Origin: Serilophus lunatus
Lineage: Eukaryota; Chordata; Aves; Passeriformes; Eurylaimidae
Direction of reading: 5' to 3'
DNA length: 64,000 bases
Assembly (NCBI GenBank): GCA_013399895.1
Contig: VXBA01002143.1
Span: 830,024 to 894,023 of the forward strand
Positions 59,101 through 64,000 of this stretch are shown one piece after another (the first letter of the stretch is position 1; each line of letters starts with the position of its first letter). The notes below the pieces were generated by a model. The model had not been told where the DNA came from. It saw nothing but the letters and a program-made list of their open reading frames with translations, and ran no database searches. The translations under genes and the position numbers were made by a program.

Positions 59101-61958
59101 CTAGGGTATGATAGCTCTAGTTGCAGACAAGCATTGACTTTTTTATGAGGGAAACTAAATCCTTTTGGTTTCCACTCTTTAGCCTGAAGTTGGGAGGGGA
59201 ATATATGATTTCATAGCATTGCTAAGCAGTGACAAGAGCTAGTCTCTAGGGTGAGCTGTGTTTACTAACACATTGCACATTTTCTTGCTTAACAGCATAG
59301 TTTCTCATTTTATGAGTCCCTGAACTCATGTTTATATTCTAGGTCAGCTGTCCAAACTTACATGGCCAACTCCCAAGCTTTTTCATATAGATCACCAGAA
59401 CAGACATCCCGAGTCTGTGTACAGAACATGACAACAGTTTGCAGTTAAATAATGCTTTGCTGACCTTTCCTCCTGGTCTCACAGACCTCTGGTGACTCAC
59501 AGAGCTGCTGATCCACACCCAGCCCCCACTGACCCAAGCACAACTCACATAACTCAAACACATTTTGGGCAGAAAAATTCCTGAACGCCTTCTAGCAAAT
59601 ATCCCAGGCACTGCCAAGGGCTGGGATAAATAGCTAAGTGTGTGTGAGCATGTTCCAGACTTAGATTGCTCAGACTTAGATGATGAGAAATGGCTAGTAA
59701 AATTATTCAGAGTGTGGATAGAAGAACCCAGGGACTTGTGTCCTCTGAACCATACAGGTGACTGACACAATCCATGGGACGTTTTTGTGTATGTATAATG
59801 TCAGAGTAAGGAGAAGATAGCTACAAGACATGAGTTTAAGATGTGCTCTGGCCATCCAATAGCCGAGTTGAGATTCAGGATTTGCTGTGGCAATCACTTG
59901 AATGGATCAGTGGCATACTGAGGTACACTCAGTTTCTACTATCACACAGCTGTGGACAAATTATGCATGTTAAGGGACATCCCCAGAGCAAGCTGCTCTG
60001 CAGAGGGTCACCTCAGTGGTCTCTGAGCTCCCACCTCTCACAGAGGGATTGTGTGGTGATGAGGCACACAGAAGCCACTGCACAAAATCCCCCTACACCT
60101 CAGCAGGCTCATTAGCTCTGTGTCCTTGCCCTCCCTTCCCAAAAAGGAGCTGGCTCCATACACCACAGCATCTCCTGTGCTGTTCGTAGTAATACAGATG
60201 CAGTCCAGGCCTATTGCCTCAGCTATGGGAAATCTGATAGACCTTTCTCTCCAGCTTCCTTAGTTTGAAGAATCTGGCTCCCCCCAGCAACATGATCCCA
60301 CCAGCAGACACTTTTACAATATGCTCTGAAGCATCCTTCTCCAGGGGCTCTTCCACAGCTCCTCTTCTGCCCAGCACTGGATTCAGCTTTGGCTGCAAGC
60401 AATGCTTGAGGGATGTTCAAATACTGCAGGGAGGGGAGAAGGGCACAGCTGAGTGTGGCAAGGGGCCTAACCAACACATCCCCTTGAAATGTCCACTGGC
60501 TCCTCTGGCACTTGATGCTCTGACTTGGTAGCCAAGATCTATGAGTCCTATAGCCAAGCCACAAGTGATGATCTCAGGCTGCTGAAGAGAGCAGTTTTCT
60601 TCTTTACAGCCAGATGTCAGGTGTTAGCACGCCTCTGGGATTTTTTTCTGGATATTTCATTCAAACGTTAAGCTTGCCCCTGTATGACAGCAGCGATTGA
60701 GAGGTGAGACAAGTGAGTGGCATGTGGAGCACTTGTGTTTTGTTGCAATATAATTGATAGATTATAATGGCCTGTGTCTGAGCCCAAGACATCCTGGGTT
60801 GATTTCCTGCTACATTCACGAGCACAAACCCCCTACTGTTTCAGCTAATGGAGAAAGTGCTCTTAATTGTGTGAATCGCGATTTGCCCGTGGCAGATAAC
60901 TGCTCACTTTGCAGCAGTAGCTGGTTGGGAATGGAGTTATTGCATGGAATATGGCAGGGCCGAGTACATCTTTGTAGCTCAATCATGCAGAAAGACAAAG
61001 TAGCTGAAATTTTATCTGTCCACAAAAGAGTGCAAGGTTTTACTCTATGCTCTGACAGAAGTGACCTTAGCAACTCCTCAGGGAATGTGTCTGGAAAACG
61101 AGAAAACTAATGGGGAAGGAAGTGGAAAGCAGTGGTGATTAATTCGTCAGTTACAGAGAATAATGTCATATTTAACAGTATGTGCTGTGAAGTGCCTGTG
61201 ACTTGAGCAGGTGTGGAGGCAAGCCAGGACTCTGCCGTGCAGTGTATCTCCATGGCAGTACATATCTGAATGCTGTTTGTGTTGTAGTGTTACACATGAG
61301 GAAATCCATCTTATGAATCAGACAGGCCCATCCATCTGCCTGTGTGATGGACAGCGCACCTTACCAGTCCCAAGACTTTTTTTGCCAGGCTCCTGCAGTT
61401 GCCTGTTGCATTATCAGCCTCTCTCTGAGGAGCTTTCCGGGATCAGACTAAACTCCAAAAAACTGAGGCAGTAAACATAGGCTAGCATCTCATTAAATAA
61501 CTGCGGGTATAGACGTCTTTCTAGTGACTGCCTCATTTGGATGGAACAAGGTTCTTGCTTGTCTAAGCAATAAACCACATCTCCTCTGCACCAGGATGGC
61601 ACATAGATGGCACATAGCCTCTATGAACCAATCTCTGTGACCAGTCAGCATCTAGACAATGGTAGAGGCACATATCTGGCAGCTGAGATAGGTCTTATTC
61701 CACATGAGGCTGTAAGTGCCAGTAGGGGTTGTGGGACTATCTGGAAACGCTGTTTCCTTCATGCTAGCTATTTCTTTGGATGCATGAGCCATGTTCCTTC
61801 TGCATAAGGAATCATAATAATTCTGATCAGACTGTATCTCCAGAGCACAGCTACTGGACTTGTCAGCTCTGGGCTGTTTGGCAATGGGCTAGTGGCATCC
61901 TGTGGGACACTTTCAGGGCATGGTATTAGTCTGCTTCTGGATAGGTAGGACTTCTTTT
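56128..61958. other. Intergenic DNA, no gene recognised
   Basis: Nearly 6 kb without recognisable LINE, SINE or exon. Open frames reach 148 codons (minus, 56740-57186) and 143 codons (minus, 59339-59770) without family resemblance. Confidence 0.6.
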
Positions 61959-62098
61959 CACAGATTCACAGAATATTCTGAGTTGGAAGAGACCCACAAA
62001 GATCGCTGAGTCCAACTGCTAAGTGAATGGCTCATACAGAGATCAAACTCATGTCCTTGGTGCTATCAGCACCATGCTGTAACCAACTGAGTCAATCC
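61959..62098 (-). mobile_element. tRNA-Ile-derived SINE with CR1 tail (TguSINE1-like), antisense
   Basis: The right part, read on minus, is tRNA-like: TGACTCAGTTGGTTACAGCA (A-box side), then a TGGTGCTGATAGCACCAAGG anticodon arm and AGTTTGATCTC (B-box side), corresponding to tRNA-Ile(AAU). The left part is the antisense CR1 terminus, with CACAGAATATTCTGAGTTGG and GAGACCCACAAAGATC. A tRNA-Ile head joined to a CR1 tail is the structure of the songbird SINE TguSINE1. The substitutions show it is an old, inactive copy and not a working tRNA gene. Confidence 0.8.
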
Positions 62099-62162
62099 CA
62101 GGTTTGTGAGAGTGCTTTTAGTTTGAAGACTTTACCAAACTTATATGACCAAACAAGTTCAT

Positions 62163-62270
62163 TGGATAATTCAGGTTGGAAGAGACCTCAGTCTGTCTTC
62201 CTGCTCCAAACAGGGTCTCCTCTCCAGACTGAACAAGCCCTGTGCCCTCATCCTCTTTACAAAGGGCACA
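62163..62270 (-). mobile_element. CR1 LINE 3' tail, antisense
   Basis: Reads on plus ATAATTCAGGTTGGAAGAGA, then CTTCCTGCTCCAAACAGGGT and CCAGACTGAACAAGCCCTGT, which are antisense CR1 3' phrases. It sits about 65 bases from the SINE in the same orientation. Confidence 0.7.
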
Positions 62271-64000
62271 TGCAATGGCAGAGTCAAAACCAGGAGTATT
62301 TCACTTACCTGTGCTGCATCATGGCCTGGAATCAGCTGGAGTGAACTGGGGCATGGAACATGCTGAGACAGAAGCATGCTATCCTATTCAGGATAGAGCA
62401 ACTGTTTCTATGCTGAGGTTTTGAGCCAGATTTTTCTTTCTTACACCATGACTTGGATCTGAGTGTAGTTCAAGCCTATGGGGCACTGCAAACATTTGCT
62501 GTGGCAAATGCAAAGTGTGGATATGGTTACACTGTCTGGACATGAGTGTCCATGAGTGGAGTTCTGTGTCTACTCCTGCTTGGCACAGCTTAGCTGAGTG
62601 ATTGCAATGGAGTGCTGGGGCTGGATGAAGTCTTTGAGGAAATGATGTCTTGGGATGTCTTAGGTTAGAAAACATCACCCTCAATCAGAGTTATCAAGGG
62701 CTAAGTTGTCAGACATATTTAGGCATTTTACTCCTCTAGCTAATGGAATATCCAAAAGCTCATTAAACACATAAACCATTAAAGAATGCATTTTATACAA
62801 ACCTCATAGCCTGCTAGTGCCATACAGCTTCTTATAAGACAGCTTATGTCCAGCTGCTTATCCCTTGTGTGCCCTTTGGTCAGCAATGTCCTCAGTACAA
62901 CTTTCAAAACAAAGACATATGCTAGGGGGAAAAAGGGAGAAGGTATGGCACTTTATTACATCAGGTCTGAAACAGAGCTTTAAGGAATCACGATTAGTAA
63001 AAATGCTGCAGACAGTCCTTATGAGACAGCCCTGGAGACTGGCTGGCTCACACCAGCCTTGCTGTCAACTGTAGACTTCATTCGGATCTGATGCCTGTAC
63101 CTCAGAGGATGCAACCCCACTCTAGGCTTTCCCCTCATATCTTGCAGTCCAGGCCTGTTTCTGCTGTGAAAGCCCAGGAGTCTTTTGGTCCTTTGTTAGG
63201 TGCCAGCACAGTTTCGTGAGGACTCACTGCTCACCTACACATCAACACGTCTCCGGTGCCACGAGCTGAGCCTTCTCAGCGACACCCTTAACACATTTGC
63301 TATTCCAAAATAATACTTCTTAATTCCACCAAATAATGTTGCTACAAATGTCTTAATCTATCCCTCCCTAGATTATTGCCCCATCACATAGGCCACTTGC
63401 CAAACAACTTGGTTTCTTGAATTGTCACCTAAAATAAGCACAAGCATGGTGATCAGTGACTTGAGCGTAGCACTGCAAGCACCACCCCATCCCTTAGGGC
63501 AGATGTTTTATATGGAGGGGGAAAGGAGGAGACATGAAAGATGTGGGTGGTAGATGGGAGTGAGGTAATGTGGAGAGGGTGATATCATGGTATACCCACA
63601 AAGGCTGGATGAGGGCTTAGCAAGTAATTTATTGGCATGTATTTAGCCTCATTTCCCAGGAAACGAGGCTTACAATCTCACTTTGGGTGTATGTGTGTGT
63701 GTGCACATGCTGTCATAAGGGAGAGGCTGCGGCTTCAGAGTAACCCTTATGAGACACCAGAGATCCAGGGGAGTGATTCTGACAGTGCCCCAAGAATGGA
63801 GAAAGCTTCAGTTGGAGACTGCATTTTATTAAACACAGGAGAAGGTATCCACCCATGAGATGTACGCTTGCATGAGTCCAGGCTTTGTTTGCTCTGCTTC
63901 TCACGCAACAAGTTGTTACTGAATTTCAGTTGCACGGCCACTTGGGCATTTATTTCAAAATTTGCAATCCCATATGTGTAACAAAATGTTTGTTTTAGAA
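62271..64000. other. Intergenic DNA to the window edge
   Basis: No gene recognised. A (TG)-rich microsatellite lies at 63687-63703. FSTL1 exons, expected further right from conserved gene order, were looked for and not found. Confidence 0.6.
63687..63703. repeat. (TG)n microsatellite
   Basis: A short, once-interrupted TG dinucleotide run. Confidence 0.85.

Noticed and set aside
62030..62098. Functional tRNA-Ile gene
   Set aside because: Acceptor-stem pairing and several conserved positions are lost, and the sequence is fused to a CR1 tail; it is a SINE head.
40361..64000. FSTL1 coding exons
   Set aside because: Looked for the signal-peptide exon and the follistatin-like cysteine-rich exon on plus; no match was seen, so the gene is taken to start beyond the window or to have only a non-coding exon here.

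Overview
The window is vertebrate nuclear DNA, almost certainly from a songbird (Passeriformes). The coding sequence is split into short exons with GT/AG borders. The recognisable repeats are mostly truncated CR1 LINE 3' ends, the main avian interspersed repeat. One element at about 61.96-62.10 kb is an antisense tRNA-Ile-derived SINE with a CR1-type tail, the architecture of the passerine TguSINE1 family. The genome is identified from these features only; no species can be named.

Two genes are well supported. HGD (homogentisate 1,2-dioxygenase, plus strand) runs from the left edge to about 13.9 kb. Ten exons are present, corresponding to human exons 5-14 and to residues 95 to the stop; nine of them match the human exon lengths exactly. 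Exons 1-4 must lie to the left. NDUFB4 (complex I accessory subunit, minus strand) occupies 17.15-19.34 kb in three exons and starts in a CpG island. The two genes are tail to tail, about 3.2 kb apart. The human order is FSTL1 - NDUFB4 - HGD - RABL3, so the right side of the window should be the spacer between NDUFB4 and FSTL1.

From 19.4 kb to the right edge (about 44.6 kb) I find no exon of a known protein. This spacer holds CR1 fragments (19.5, 20.6, 20.9, 50.4, 51.3-52.1, 55.9-56.1 and 62.2 kb), the tRNA-Ile SINE, a candidate solo LTR ending at 29,682, several short tandem repeats, and low-complexity tracts. Its most striking part is 34.9-40.4 kb. There, two strong CTCF-type motifs lie about 4 kb apart in divergent orientation, followed by an 11-bp-stem inverted repeat, a CCAAT/TATA-like pair on the minus strand, an assembly gap, and a GC- and CpG-rich island of about 0.9 kb with no recognised gene. 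This could be an insulator, an unannotated promoter (a lncRNA or a distal FSTL1 first exon), or a GC-rich retroelement. The sequence alone does not decide between them.

No CRISPR array, operon, functional tRNA or rRNA gene, or intact transposon was found. Most open frames longer than 60 codons are chance frames in introns or intergenic DNA.
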